Below are positions 33,404 to 46,900 of a DNA stretch of 64,000 nucleotides, in pieces. Source of the stretch: Alitta virens (lineage: Eukaryota > Annelida > Polychaeta > Phyllodocida > Nereididae). A program made the translations under genes and the position numbers. The notes below the pieces were generated by a model that saw only the letters and a list, made by a program, of their open reading frames with translations, ran no database searches and was not told the origin of the DNA. The stretch is taken from positions 12,392,438-12,456,437 of the forward strand of contig OW028584.1 of assembly GCA_932294295.1 (NCBI GenBank), in the 5' to 3' direction. The stretch's first letter is position 1; each line of letters begins with the position of its first letter.

Positions 33404-35126
33404 ATGTTATTTTGGAATATGAAGTATGATTGGTATGAAAGAGAACACATGAAATGAATTCCCTTATAATGAATTTGTATAAGAGCTTGCTGTTCTACAG
33501 AGGACATAGGAGTTAGAACAAATTATCAAATAATTTTAAGGAAATTACTAGTATTGACAGGTCAAATGTGTTAAGAGTACATGGTTGATTTTATATTATA
33601 TTAATGTTACGTTTTTATATATGAATATGTTATTACATATGTTTTAGGTACTTACTATTTGATTTACTTTGTTTCTGATACTGATCTGGCAACCCTTCGA
33701 AAATAAATTGGAAATAAAAAATAAATAAACACACCTTGAACCTGAAACTGTTGAATTATATGGTGCATAATTCATTGTCTAATTCCAATATTTTTGATAT
33801 ACAAAAGACAATTTGTAAGTCAGCATGAAACCAGAGCAAGGAATAAACCTCTTCGATTGAATGTTTGCTTAAGTTTCGTCTGTGACAGTGGATATCAATT
33901 TAACCAAATTTGTTGATAAGATGCTTTAAATATTTCTGGCTACTGAACTTGTTTATTTATCTAATTCACTTGCTAATTCACTTGACAGTCAACTAGTTAT
34001 ATAGATAGATAGATTCATTGATTCTTTATTTGCGCAAAGCTGGACTGAGAATTGTTTAAAACCTCTTTGCAGTACAGAAGTCTGGCTTGGCTTGAATGAC
34101 ATTTTGGAAAGATTTGCTTTTAAGTGGTCAAATGGCAAAATCCTGGATTATCCATGGTGGATGGGCATGGTGGCAAATAACAGTGGAGCTAATGACTGTG
34201 TTAATTCTCAACTAGGCATTTGGACCACTGAGCACTGTGATCACATTCACTACACTGTCTGCCAGTTCAAACCTCGCCCAGCAAAAAGTAAGATTCAAAA
34301 TCGATATATTAGGTAATGACATCACAGTAGGTTTGAATGAATAATGATATTTATATCTACACTTCTCAAATTTTCAGTTGATATATACCTCTTCCCGTTA
34401 TTCACATGTAAAAAACATGATATCGGCTACTTTTGAGTTGTAATACTCGGTTTTTTTGTACATTCATTCATTCTTCTTTTCTTTGTGCTTTATTCTCTCT
34501 TTAATAATTAATGTGAAATATTTTAAAGTATTTCTTGACAGGGCAATATATGTTATATGAGGCAGTTATATATAATTTGGTGACCCTACATTAATCATAA
34601 TGAAACGATTATGGGGCATATCTGTTATGTGATTATGTACTTGCATATTTTCAGTTCTGAAACTATTTTTTGCAGTATGTTCCCTTGATCAGAATGGAAC
34701 GCTGACCACTGCCTATTTAGGGCCGATCGCCCAACAAAGTAGCTGTTCAGACAATTCAAGCAGAGTTGTTGACACCGTACTTCCATCGCTGTGCTCAAGC
34801 GTGCCTTCAACATCCTGACTGCGGATCTGTCAACTACAACTCGCAGCAAGGCGTCTGTCAACTGCTGCAACAGTGCGGACATGACTTAGTCAACATGACT
34901 GGATTTGATTATTGGCAATAGTGTTTGTAAAGAAAATCAGGCCTATAATATCATAGTGTGATCATCATTATATTTTTGCTTTTTTTTTAATGTACACTTA
35001 ATATTTCATAGCATCACATATTGACAACATTTTTAAAGATAGGAAATTTATGATATTGTGATGGAAATTACGTATTGATGCATTAAAGATGGCATTTTAT
35101 GCATACTTTGTAACTACATTTATCTA

Positions 35127-35186
35127 CTACTGCAACACTGTGAACATAGCTTGGTTGACATGACTGGCTCTGATTACTGGGAGTAA
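35127..35186 (+). pseudogene. Relic of a PAN exon 3' end (unit 2)
   Basis: Counterpart of 21117-21176. Confidence 0.8.
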
Positions 35187-35634
35187 TGCATTTTAAATGT
35201 GAACTTTAAAATACTATTTTCACTATAATTCATCAGTACAAGCAAATAGATACCTGCCTTATGTTTATAACTGTGTTATTATATACCCAATGCTCATTCT
35301 GCATTGCTACTGGCCAATTATCAAACAAATGACATACCTTAATATAGTGTATTACTTAACCACTCAATGATTATCATTTTGCTGTGGTTGAATGAGCACT
35401 AGGGATATAATGAAACTTATATGACCCTTTGTTAGAGAAATACGGGGTTTCATTTGTTCGTGACAAAATATTTGTCACCTGGCGGCTCGGCCGTGTTTTG
35501 TAAATTGGCAGAGTAATTGTATTTGGTGTATTTTCCATCACAAGGGTGAAGTTTTTTGTCAACAGCAATTTAAACTTGACTTCTTGTCATTCCTTAAAAT
35601 TTTTAATTTTCTTTGGTTTGGCAATAAATTTCAA

Positions 35635-35892
35635 TCAATATGATATAATAAAGGCTTGTGTTGGCTTTTTTATATCTTCTGGTAATTTATTCCAGAGGTG
35701 AGGAGCAATGGCTGAGAAAGCACGAGCCCCAAATTTGTTTCTCGACTGAGGTTGGAGGAGCAAATTATTCTGATTATATATAATAATTTGAGCCTGCCAA
35801 CAACCACGTGTAACTTGATTCATAGTTTTCTCCTGGATCGGCAACAATGTGATGATTGGTGATTTGTTATCCTCTCCAGTCGTTCTCAACAC
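35635..35892 (-). pseudogene. LINE RT C-terminal fragment (unit 2)
   Basis: Identical in frame to 21625-21882. Confidence 0.7.
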
Positions 35893-37384
35893 TGGTATGC
35901 CTCAAGGATGCCCTCTTTCCCCCATATGGTGTCCCAAGTTCTTAGTTCAAGTCTGTTGTTACATATTAAATGGAGAGCAAAAGTACCACAAGAGGTCACT
36001 GACATCGTATCAGAGAAGTATTGTTTGATGACGTCATGTATAGTGTGACATCATCCATGCAACATTGGTGTAGTGACATCTTTTTATTTTTTAATGTAAA
36101 TCTACTACGGTCGTAGTGCCCCTTGTAGGCTGTTACTTTTTATCCCTATTTGCTAACTTTGTGTCGTCTCTCCTAGGTGGCGTGCCTGTCTTTGGGTGAA
36201 ATGAACCAAGTTATCTTAACAAAAAGACATGTTTACATGGCAGAACAACCATTTTGACCTCTCTTGACCTAGTTGCAGTTACAACTTTATTCAACACACC
36301 TGCAAGATGCCTTTATGATGCTATCATAGCTCTTCAGTTGGACACACTGGGTATATTTGGATTTATTTATTTATAAAACTTATTCATACAGGGCAATAAA
36401 CATTTTGAGCCACAGCTCTTTTACAAGCAGTAAAAAGAAGAAGAATATAACAGAACTAAAAAAAAACAAATAAAAGGGATAGGGAGACTCCGTTCCGAAG
36501 AGGCGGCATACTGACCACATGCCTGCCGGAAACCGAAAGGGAAACGGGTTAAGATTGCTTAAACGGAGTTGTAAATGGAAAACAACTTTGTTTACTAGAT
36601 AGATAGATAGATAAAATTGTATTTCAAATTGCAGTTATAAAAACAATAACATTAGGTAACGGAGCTATTGAGCGACAATCAACAATAAGACAGTAATACA
36701 ATAATAAAATAATACAGTATACTACCATACAACATGGTTGTAAAATACGGAGTTGAGATTTTACACTCTTTTCTATTGCCAATAAATAAAGCAGATCAGA
36801 AATGGTGATAAATATTGATAAATACCTAAATATTGATATGAATACCAAGTCCAACCAGCTTTATAATTCAGTCTACATTTGTAGACAGGAAAGCAGTGAA
36901 CAGAGTGGTAATTATTTTTTATGCCACCCCCTACCCCCCTGATTCTGACAATCAAATATGTGTAGCTGCTATGCCTGTTGGCTTCAGTGAGTAAGTATGA
37001 ATAAACTCTACGCCATTTCATATCATTCGTATCATACCATATCGTATCGGTGAATATATCGTTGAATCTACAATATCAAATTGAACATGTATGATAATTT
37101 TAGGACTAAATGAATAAATATATAATTTCAACAAAATGTGTATACACAAGCACAAGAATCACAACTTACAATATGTGGACTCTTTAGGAACTGAAAACCA
37201 ATAAACCTTGTGATCTTGCCATAATGCCACATCACCAATGACCTACATTGATAAAAATTTAAATTAGGTATAAATACAAACTTGCACCATCCGAAATTCT
37301 GAATAAGTTGAACTTTGATGAGTATATAACCAATATGGCTGCCATCAACCAAACCAAAAACCTCATACCATTATATCATATATT

Positions 37385-37388
<4 letters not shown>

Positions 37389-37457
<69 letters not shown>
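37389..37457. repeat. (TA)n microsatellite, expanded (unit 2)
   Basis: About 35 TA repeats, the longest of the three alleles of this locus. Confidence 0.9.
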
Positions 37458-37460
<3 letters not shown>

Positions 37461-39260
37461 TATATAATCGTACTAAATAATCGATGGCACCACGAATATC
37501 AATTTATATATAATCTAGCATAAGTAAAGATGGTACATAATTTAGGTTGCTAAAATATTCCAACTCAAGTAAATGGACATATGTATGTGACACAAAAGAG
37601 AGAGAGATAGTTTATTCGCCAAATCCATATACAATGTGCACATCAATAAATACATAATACTGGATATGGTCATGATACATCCTTTAAATCGTGTCAGTGA
37701 CGCTTGAGTTATAAAAAGCACAATGGCCATTACAGATAATAATTAACACCGGAAAAAATGCACCAAATACAAGAAAACAAGAAAATGAAAAGTTGATATA
37801 TACATGAAGCAGTTGAGATGAGGTTCTGCAGGAGGACTGGAATGCTGCTCAGCTCCAAGTGTCATCCAATTTGAATCACTCAAATTTCCCACCAGGAGAA
37901 CGAATTGCAATACAACTAGGAGGTGCTGCCACCTGCACTAAATAACTACAGCTAGAGCTTCTAACATAAATAAATCCAGAAACATTTACTTCTGTCTGAT
38001 GAAACTTCCACTGATGTAAGCATTTTCTGGTACTAATGATAATTTGTAATTTTTTAAGTTAGAACACATATTTCTGGTCATAAAAAAATTGCAAACCATA
38101 CATGTACAGTGTTTTTTTTATGTTATCAGCATAGCATGTTTTTTTTTTTTTTGAAGATAAAATTATTTGAGAGCTCTTTATGAATTCTTTAGATAACAAT
38201 GACAATTTCAGTACACAAAGGTAGGGGGTATGGACTTCAAGGCACTTAACCTGAACTTAGAAATTCTCTCATCAACGTTTTTTCTTGCCATAAAAGCACA
38301 CGATTTTTGCCACGTGAGTGAAAACTGAATGAAAATCGAACCAATATTTACCAAGATATGCTATATTAAAATCAGCGGACAGAATTTTTCAGTTTGGGGC
38401 CCTTTTAATTGATTTTTCCCATTTACTACTGCAAAAACATCAATGATAATTTTTTTTTCACTTTGGCTTATCACAATATTCTGTATTTTTCAAACATGAA
38501 TGATTTGCAGATTGTAAAGTTTCAATATATCTCGCATGCACATTTTGCGTAGTACCATTTAAAAACATAAAAACATTAGAATAACCAAATAAGATAATGG
38601 CTTGCACAGCTGGCAAATTAACATTTAGATAAAATTTAAACGATGTCCCAAAGGATATTTAAATGTTTTTAAAAAACATTGATTAACTTCTTTTGCTGGC
38701 TAGGTATCTTCATGAAATATTAAAAAAATTGAAAATCTTTTAAAGGATAAGTCTTATATTTGTAGATTAAGTAGTTTGTTGCAGGTGTTGTATGATAGTT
38801 TTTTTGTATATGATTACAACTAATGGATTTGTTATCAATTGTTTTGATTTGTAAGCAGTATGAAGATCCATTTACCAATGTTGACAAAGTACCCAGGGTT
38901 TTTGCCTAATGTTGATTTGATTTATGTACCATAAATATACATGTATATTTACATAAGGATAGCATTTTAAGAGGAGAACGTTCAAAACATTAACATTTGC
39001 ATGAAATTTATATCTACATATATAAAGCAGTAATTCACAAGCAGTAATTCAGGTCATGTTGGAATTCATATATCCCAGACTTGTTGTTAATTACCTTTTT
39101 TGGTTGTCTTAAAGAAACTTTCACAAGCAGTAATTCAGGTCATGAGTATTAATACCCAGTTGTTTCATGTTTTATTGACAGCAATATACAGAGATGGAGA
39201 TATATGTAAAAAAAACTGAACTAATTAACAAGTTTATAAAATTATACCATAGCTTATTGC

Positions 39261-39450
39261 AGGGCGGGGGCCTAGCTCAGAGGTAGCGCTCTAGGCTTCC
39301 AACCGCTGGGTCCCGGGTTCGATTCCCGGTCGAGCCTAAGTTGGATGGCTGTTTCCTCCTTCATCTCATTGCCATGGTCCCTGCCTGTCCTAATTAGCCC
39401 AACTGGTGCAAAAATACAGGACGTAAAGCCCTAATCACAAACAAACAAAC
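39261..39450 (+). mobile_element. SINE with (CAAA)n tail (unit 2)
   Basis: Counterpart of 25220-25409. Confidence 0.9.
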
Positions 39451-40933
39451 ACCATAGCTTATTGCCAAATTTTAATTTTGACTTTGATGTTGACATCTAG
39501 ATACATTTTTATGCTGACACTGAACTTGTAACTATGGAGTATTACTGCAGTAAAAAAAAGTAAACACATCGTTCGTTCACTGCTTAGGCAAGCTATTTAT
39601 AGAACACAGAGCCTACACTTAAAAAAAAAAAGTTATCAAAACCAGATTTGGTGGCGCAGGGGAGAGAGCGCTCGCAATTAGCATGTGGTGAAACTACTGA
39701 CTGGTTCGTATCCAGATCAAAGAAAATTTTTTTTTTTCTTTCATGATAATTTACACAAGAGTCACCATATTTTAGCTAAAGTCCTTCATTACCACTTTGA
39801 AAATGCATAACATAAAATTTTTTTGTCATATTTGAACTGGTCATAGTTGAACTTTATTGCATAACAAGATGATTTGTTGAGCCTCTGACTAACATATATA
39901 TATCATGTTATATAAGCACATTGTATCATTAGATGTATAATTGACTTCCTTTGTTGTTCAACCATGTGTGCATATTTAGTGTTACATTGTAACTTCTTAT
40001 ACATATATGATCATAAACATTTATGTTGTATTACATTCAATCATGTTCTGCCAACCAGTAACGAGGTGTTACATCTTTTATATTTTACATCATATGTACT
40101 TTTATCAACACTAACTTATCTGCTTAGTGCCTTCTGATGGTTCCATGGTCCCAACTTAATGTACAGTGACAGCTGTATACTGCTAATATTGTTCACGTTG
40201 CCAGATTCTTCTTTTTTTTTAAAGAATTTTCTTGTTAAACCAGTTAAAGTCACTTTTTCAACGATCTATTGATGTTTGAACTGTGAAAATATCAATATTT
40301 TTTTTCTGTTAAATACCTACTTCTTCTCAACATACAATGGACGCATGTGTGAACATTTATTTGTTAGCAATTTGTATTAACCATCAATTACTTTGCAAGC
40401 TTGAGAGGTGTTTTAAGTACATTTTCAACATAAGTGATCGCTACACTTGGAAATGTTTACTATTTTTACTTTTAATGTTTCCAGAAGCACTCTGATAAAT
40501 TTCCTTTGCAGTTTATCTGTTTTGTTTTTCACTACACCTTATAGCATTTAATCGATGCCACTTCTCCTAAATAAATCATGGATTAAGTAAATGTGTTTAC
40601 AGACTCTGTGACTAAATTGCCTGGAAAAAAAGTCAATCCAGTTAATGTATTATATTGATTTTTGACTTGGGAATCTATTTCTTATCAACGTGGTGAAAAT
40701 CAAATGTCAGTCTTGCATGGCTGATTAACTGTGACATGTTATGTGATTTATATTGATTTTGACTGATGAATATAATCGCTGTCAGAGAAATGGTGCATAA
40801 AATGATGTGTACAGATGATTAAGCCAACAATTTAGATACATTTGTCATTGATCTTGCACAAACGGAAAGACATATTTCAAAAGTTGAAGGTGGATTTCTA
40901 ATTTGAGAGTACAGATTGGAGGAGAAATTAACA

Positions 40934-43900
40934 ATGCAAGCAGTACTGACAGGCATCACCATCATGATTATTCTGAACAAGCAAGTACATTGCATAGGTT
41001 TGTATGTGTTAATTTTTGTATTTGTTAATTTATTGTACATAACTATGCAAAGTAGTAGTTAGGGCTTTTTTCAAAAAGTCAAAGCTTTTATAATTTTTCT
41101 GTCTAAAATTCTTCTCCAGACATTAAAGTCATATCGCCATTTCAAATACTAATTATGCTAATTATTGAAATAAAATAAGAGTGCTCTTTAGAAACGGGAA
41201 TCGTCAGGGTCATATCGAATTTTAGTGAATTAGTGTTTCACAGATATACAATTTAGCTTTTTTTTAATACAATTTCATCAACGGTGTTACCTCCACAGAG
41301 AAAAATTATAAACCCTGTTTCCATTAGAATTAGAAGGCGGGGGCCTAGCTCAGAGGTAGCTTCCAACCGCTGGGTCCCGGGTTCGGTTCCCGGTCAAGCC
41401 TAAGTTGGATGGCTGTTTCATCCTTCGTCTCATTGCCATGGTCTCTGCCTGTCCTAATTAGCCCAACTGGTGAAGAAATACAGGATGTAAAGCCCTAATC
41501 ACACACACACACACACCATTAGAACTAGGGAGCTAAAATTTATCAAATGTTTTTTACCAAGTACCTAAATTTCACAAATTATCAATGAATTTGCTAACAA
41601 AGGCTGCCAAGGCAAGATAAGAAAAAAAAGGATAAGATTACACTTTGGCGGCCATTTTTTACAAAAAGGAAATTATATGCAAGAAAAACAAGGAGCAAAA
41701 AACGAAAAAAACATCAAGATTGGATCCCTAGGCCACACTATTTCCTAGATGCATGCACGGTACCAACATAACCAGTCTGTTGCCTTGTCAACCAGATGTG
41801 CGAAAGTTTGGAATATTGCAAATGTAAAAATACCGAAACGAAAAATAAAAATAAGTGCGTGCAAAAAGATAACTACTCTGACAGTAAGGGGAACACCTAG
41901 GCCTAAAAAAATTAATCAATGTTGTAATTTTGTATTTAAAAAAAAAAGCGGGTCGTGAACTTGTAGAAATTGATATGGATGAATAGAGGATTTAGTTTGC
42001 CGTATATGCAAAAATTTGGATTTGCATGAATGTAAAGATTAGATAAGACCTGAAACATAATCATTGAATTTTTAAGTTGTGGTAAGGTAGATGTGTGTAC
42101 AAAGTCAAAAGTATCTGAAAAGTATTAGGTATGGCAGTATTTGTATTTTTGCAGATGCTTTAAATTGTCCCCTTGCACCCAAGTACCAGTTTTATGCTGG
42201 AATGGAAGTCTGTGTTGGTTGGGAGAAGGTTCCTGGCAAACAACTGGATGCCCTAGCAGTTTGTGAAACTGCCCTGGCAGCCTATCAGAGTAGTGGATTA
42301 ATTTCATTGCCTACTCCCCATGACAAGGCCTACAATACTTGGTTGAACAATTCTTTTCCAACTGCTGAGTAAGTTTTTCATGTATTATTTTTTTAATCAA
42401 AAGTGATCTTTCCATGGTTCTGCTCGAAAATCATCTGGCTAATTCTGTTATATTCCAAATTTCACACATTTTTAAACTTCAATATTAATATTTAATATTA
42501 GTAGATTTATTTATAATGGGCGTAAGCAAAGGGTGTTTGAGGATGAGACCCCCCCACCCCCACCCCTCTATTGGCCAGAAGTATGCTAAACAAATGCCAG
42601 TAAAAAATATAGGGTCTGAAAAGAAAATCCCCTTTACTCTAATTCCTTTACTATAACCTGCATGTATCTATAAGCATATATTATACAAATATGGCCCAGC
42701 ATAAGAAAAATATCGTGTATTATCAGTCCGACGCAAAAATATCTCTCAATTCAAAGCTTTGCCATGGTCCCTGCCTGTCCTAATTAGCCCATCAGGTGCA
42801 GGAATACAGGAGGAGCCCTAATCACCCACCCCACCCACCCCCAATGCAAAGCGAAGAAGTTAGTGCATCCACAAGGCCAATTTATCTCTGCAATAGTAGA
42901 ACGTACTGATTTGATATTACCTCTTTGAAAGCAATTAAAAAAGGAATTAAAATATATCTGTGCCATTTATGTAGTTCATTTATTAGGTCAACTCCGAGAA
43001 AGAGAATCCAACTGGACTGTCAATACAAGCATTGAGAAAGGCAAACACTAGTGAACCAAGTTCAAGTGTTACTACTACAATGTCTCCTTGTCCATTGCTT
43101 CCATCTGCACATGGGGATGTAGCTGCTGCTGAAGTGGACTCCAGTTATCCTCCCCTCAGAAAGGGCGGGGGCCTAGCTCAGAGGTAGCGCTCTGGGCTTC
43201 CAACCGCTGGGTCCCGGGTTCGATTCCCGGTTGAGCCTAAGTTGGATGGCTGTTTTATCCTTTGTCTCATTGCCATGGTCTCTGCCTGTCCTAAATAGCC
43301 CAACTGGTGCAGAAATACAGGACGTAAAACCCTAATCACCCACCATCAAAAACGTCGAAATGAAACCAGATTATACTTCTGATGGTGAACCTGAGTCACC
43401 TCAGGCAAATCTCAGCTCTGAAGATTGAGAACCGAGTGAAGCGAATTCCATCTTTGATGATGAAGACATTAGCTATTGCAGATTAGTTTCTAACCAATGT
43501 TCTCAGTAACCCTACTGGCGCTTATTCATCAGTTTGTGATGATCTAGGTGAACACGACCTGGATACCACCCTAAAGCTGCTTACTAATCATAACCAGACA
43601 TGTGCATGCCAAATGTTGTTAGCCAGATCTAAAACGCCATGTGGTACATGGCCCAAAGAATCTTAATGCCGCAGACCTGAGACAGATTATTGAGCCTTAC
43701 ATGCTTAGCAAGGAGCAATATCTTGCACTATTGACACTCGTTCTACATGACATGCTCTCTGTTGCTTTAAAGCTTGCTAAGATATGGAAGAAACTCTCTC
43801 ATTCATAGGTACAGACTTATGATGTTTTTACACCTATTATTCTCCTGTACATTTAGCTTATTATATATCCATACCACAGCCAGACTTTAATGATCATTTA

Positions 43901-46900
43901 GGTTAAATGTTGTGAACTTCAACTACCCTATACCAACTTCACTCTTTCAACTGCTTCACATCTAATACAAAGTACACTAGAAAAATGTGTACGAAATAAC
44001 ATGAAGGTGAATGGTCAGTGCAAGCTTTCCATGCCTTCGGCCAACGTGCACCTGAAGTTCAAATAATGACAATTAAATTATTAGATATATATACACATAT
44101 TTAAGGGTAAAACAAAGCATCACATATTATGAATAAAAACATCCAATTGGACATGTACCATTGGAGGATATATTTTAAATTCCCGGTAGTATATGTTACA
44201 TGCTGAGCTTACAGGTTTGGGGCGGGGGCCTAGCTCAGAGGTAGCGCTCTGGGCTTCCAACCACTGGGTCCCGGGTCGATTCCCATTCAAGCCTAAGTTG
44301 GATGGCTGTTTCATCCTTCATCTCATTGCCATGGTCCCTCCCTGTCCTAATTAGCCCATCAGGTGCAGAAATAAAGGACGTAAAGCCTAATCACCCACCC
44401 AGCTTACAGGTTTGATGGTGCTTGATGAGATCAATTCATTTTCGGTGGTTTTCTCTCTCCATCTGGCAGCCTCCATGTAGATGATGCTCTTCCATTTTGA
44501 TAAAATTTATTCAAGCCAGTAGGAAAAAAGATTTTGAAACTTTTATTAATTACTCATAAAATGTACATAATACTTCACCAATACAAGTAAAGTCAAATAT
44601 GTATACAAATATGTATATCTACCCTGTTTTGATATAATGTCTTCGCACCACTTCTTCTCATCATGTAAGACAGGGAGGACCTTCAACATGTCCCTTCAAA
44701 GTCGATCAAAATCTGTCTATGATTTAAAAATGATATCAAAGTCATATTGATGCATGTTGGTTAAATGCTAACATCTGGTAATTTTTTATTCATTGGCAAC
44801 ATTCCAGGAATTAAACAATACTCCTCAACTTGAATTTATTTGTTGCCATTTTTTGTGGCTTCTGAAGATAGATATCAACAGATGCTGCGGTCTAATTCTT
44901 TGTGTTGTACTGGATATATTGCAGATCCAGTTTTCTGTGTGTAATTTAAATTGGCACACTACAGGCGGGGGCCTAGCTCAGAGGTAGCGCTCTGGGCTTC
45001 CAACCGCTGGGTTCCGGGTTCGATTCCCGGTCGAGCCTAAGTTGGATGGCTGTTTCCTCCTTCATCTCATTGCCATGGTCCCTGCCTGTACTAATTAGCC
45101 CAACTGGTGCAAAAATACAGGACGTAAAGCCCTAATTACAAAACAAACAAACAAATTGGCACACTATCAAAATGCAATGGGGGGGGGGGGGAAGGAAGGG
45201 GGTATCAGTTAGTGTGACAGCATGGCATCATATTATGCAAGCGTTGACAAGACACAAACAGAACTGTTGATTTAGTAGGTATATGGAAAGCAAATATGTT
45301 ACATTGTTATTAAAACGCACAATTTGTGGCCTGTCCTCTGCCACTCTTGGAACTGGGGATGACATGGCCTAGTGGTTAAGGTGTTTGCTTGCTATCTGCA
45401 AACTTGTGGGTTCGAACCCCCTCCATAATCATTGCCTCATCCTACCCAGGTGCAATGAGCGGGGGCATAGCTCAGAGGTAGCGCTCTGGGCTTCCAACCA
45501 CTGGGTCCCGGGTTTGATTCCCGGTCAAGCCTAAGTTGGATGGCTGTTTCATCCCTCATCTCATTGCCAAGGTCCCTGCCTGTCCTAAATAGCCCATCAG
45601 GTGCAGAAATACAGGACGTAAAGCCCTAATCACACACACACACGCACACCCAGGTGCAATGGGTAATTGGCATTAGGCACCACACTGGTAGCACCTTTGT
45701 GAGCTCTTAAGCCCAAAACATATAACCGATCCCCCTTCCCTGTAATAGATAAACATATTTAAAATTGTCTCCATAATTTGATTTCAGAATCTGGTTAGGT
45801 GTTGACGATCGTTCTGAGGAGGGTAAATTTGTGTGGGCTGATGGGGTAACCTTCACAGGGTGGGCACCCTGGGCCCAAGGTCACCCAAAGAATATAGCTG
45901 GCATCAATTGTGTGGTCTGGCATGGTGATGAATGGGAACACCGAAACTGCAATGAAAATCACAACCCACTGTGCATTGTATACAGGCCTCCGAATGGTAC
46001 CAAATTTGGAAATTTTAAGTTTATTGCTGGAAATGCGCTTAAAAAATACAGATAGATTATCGAGGCATAAGAATATTTAAGGTTATCGGAGACCAGTATT
46101 TAGACCAAATCACTAATAAGACAACCTCAGTAACAAGTGCTTTCTGGAAATTTTACCCACTCTGTATACCAGTCATGGTAATTTACACAATTAAATAAGG
46201 CTATCAATGTCTGTCATGACAGATCTTTTGAGACTACTGCTACATCCGGCAGTTCAGGGTGTGCGCAAACCGAAATTACATTTGGATATCATCCTGGGGA
46301 GATAACATGTCACATCTTATATACCCTTTTCACACGGCAGCCATGTTGACGTTTTTGCCACAATGATCTCATTTTGATTACGTCATATTATGACATCATT
46401 ACTTCTCCAATGTTCTTGCACTCTGACAACTTCACCATGGCCGTTGTCTACTGATGACGTCACAATATATCTTAAGTGCAAAGAGAGGTCATTGAGGCAA
46501 TGATGCCAACATGGCTGCTGTGTGAAAAGGGTGTATTAGGCTATGTCTCGACCTATTCACCTATATTTTTATCGAACTCCAGAAGTCCTAGGAATATCAT
46601 ATGACTGCTTCCTTTCAGAGACTTGCCCAGCGGTGGCACCATTTGTGCGACTGCCCAACACTTCTTTCTGTGTTGCTTACGTGGATAATCATCTCATAAC
46701 CGCATCCATGGCTCGATTGGGATGCAGCTCAAATGGTGGACTGTTGGCAATTATTGAGAACATGACGTTGCATAATGCAATTAAGGCTTACTATGGCTTC
46801 AATTCAAGGTTGGTAAACACACGAACGAACTTTTGATTGTAGCAATACAACAGATATGGACAAGGTACACCATTTAGGATGAATGTATGTCAGAGAACGC

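Larger units (their letters stand above)
26893..34921 (+). pseudogene. CTLD-CTLD-PAN lectin gene, copy 2 (broken)
   Basis: Exons: 26893-26956, 28114-28327, 32232-32441, 33064-33253, 34073-34287, 34676-34921. The signal peptide and first half of CTLD1 match the intact copy 3 closely. From exon 3 onward it follows copy 1: extra T in CTLD1b (near 32322, TGA soon after) and extra A in the PAN exon (near 34719). Unlike copy 1 it keeps a good PAN acceptor (gcag at 34675) and an uninterrupted upstream region. At best it encodes a secreted, truncated CTLD1. Confidence 0.88.
34922..40746. other. Intergenic part of unit 2
   Basis: Same content as the unit 1 intergenic part. No gene recognised. Confidence 0.5.
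26706..40749 (+). repeat. Tandem segmental duplication, unit 2 (mosaic)
   Basis: 14.04 kb between TTT junctions 26706-26708 and 40747-40749. In its 5' part (to about 28560) it shares derived changes with unit 3: a SINE-internal loss of about a dozen bases near 27315 and YAGMEV in exon 2. From about 29073 on it shares derived insertions and both frameshifts with unit 1. Near 40388 it again matches unit 3 (caattac versus caaaaac). Confidence 0.9.
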
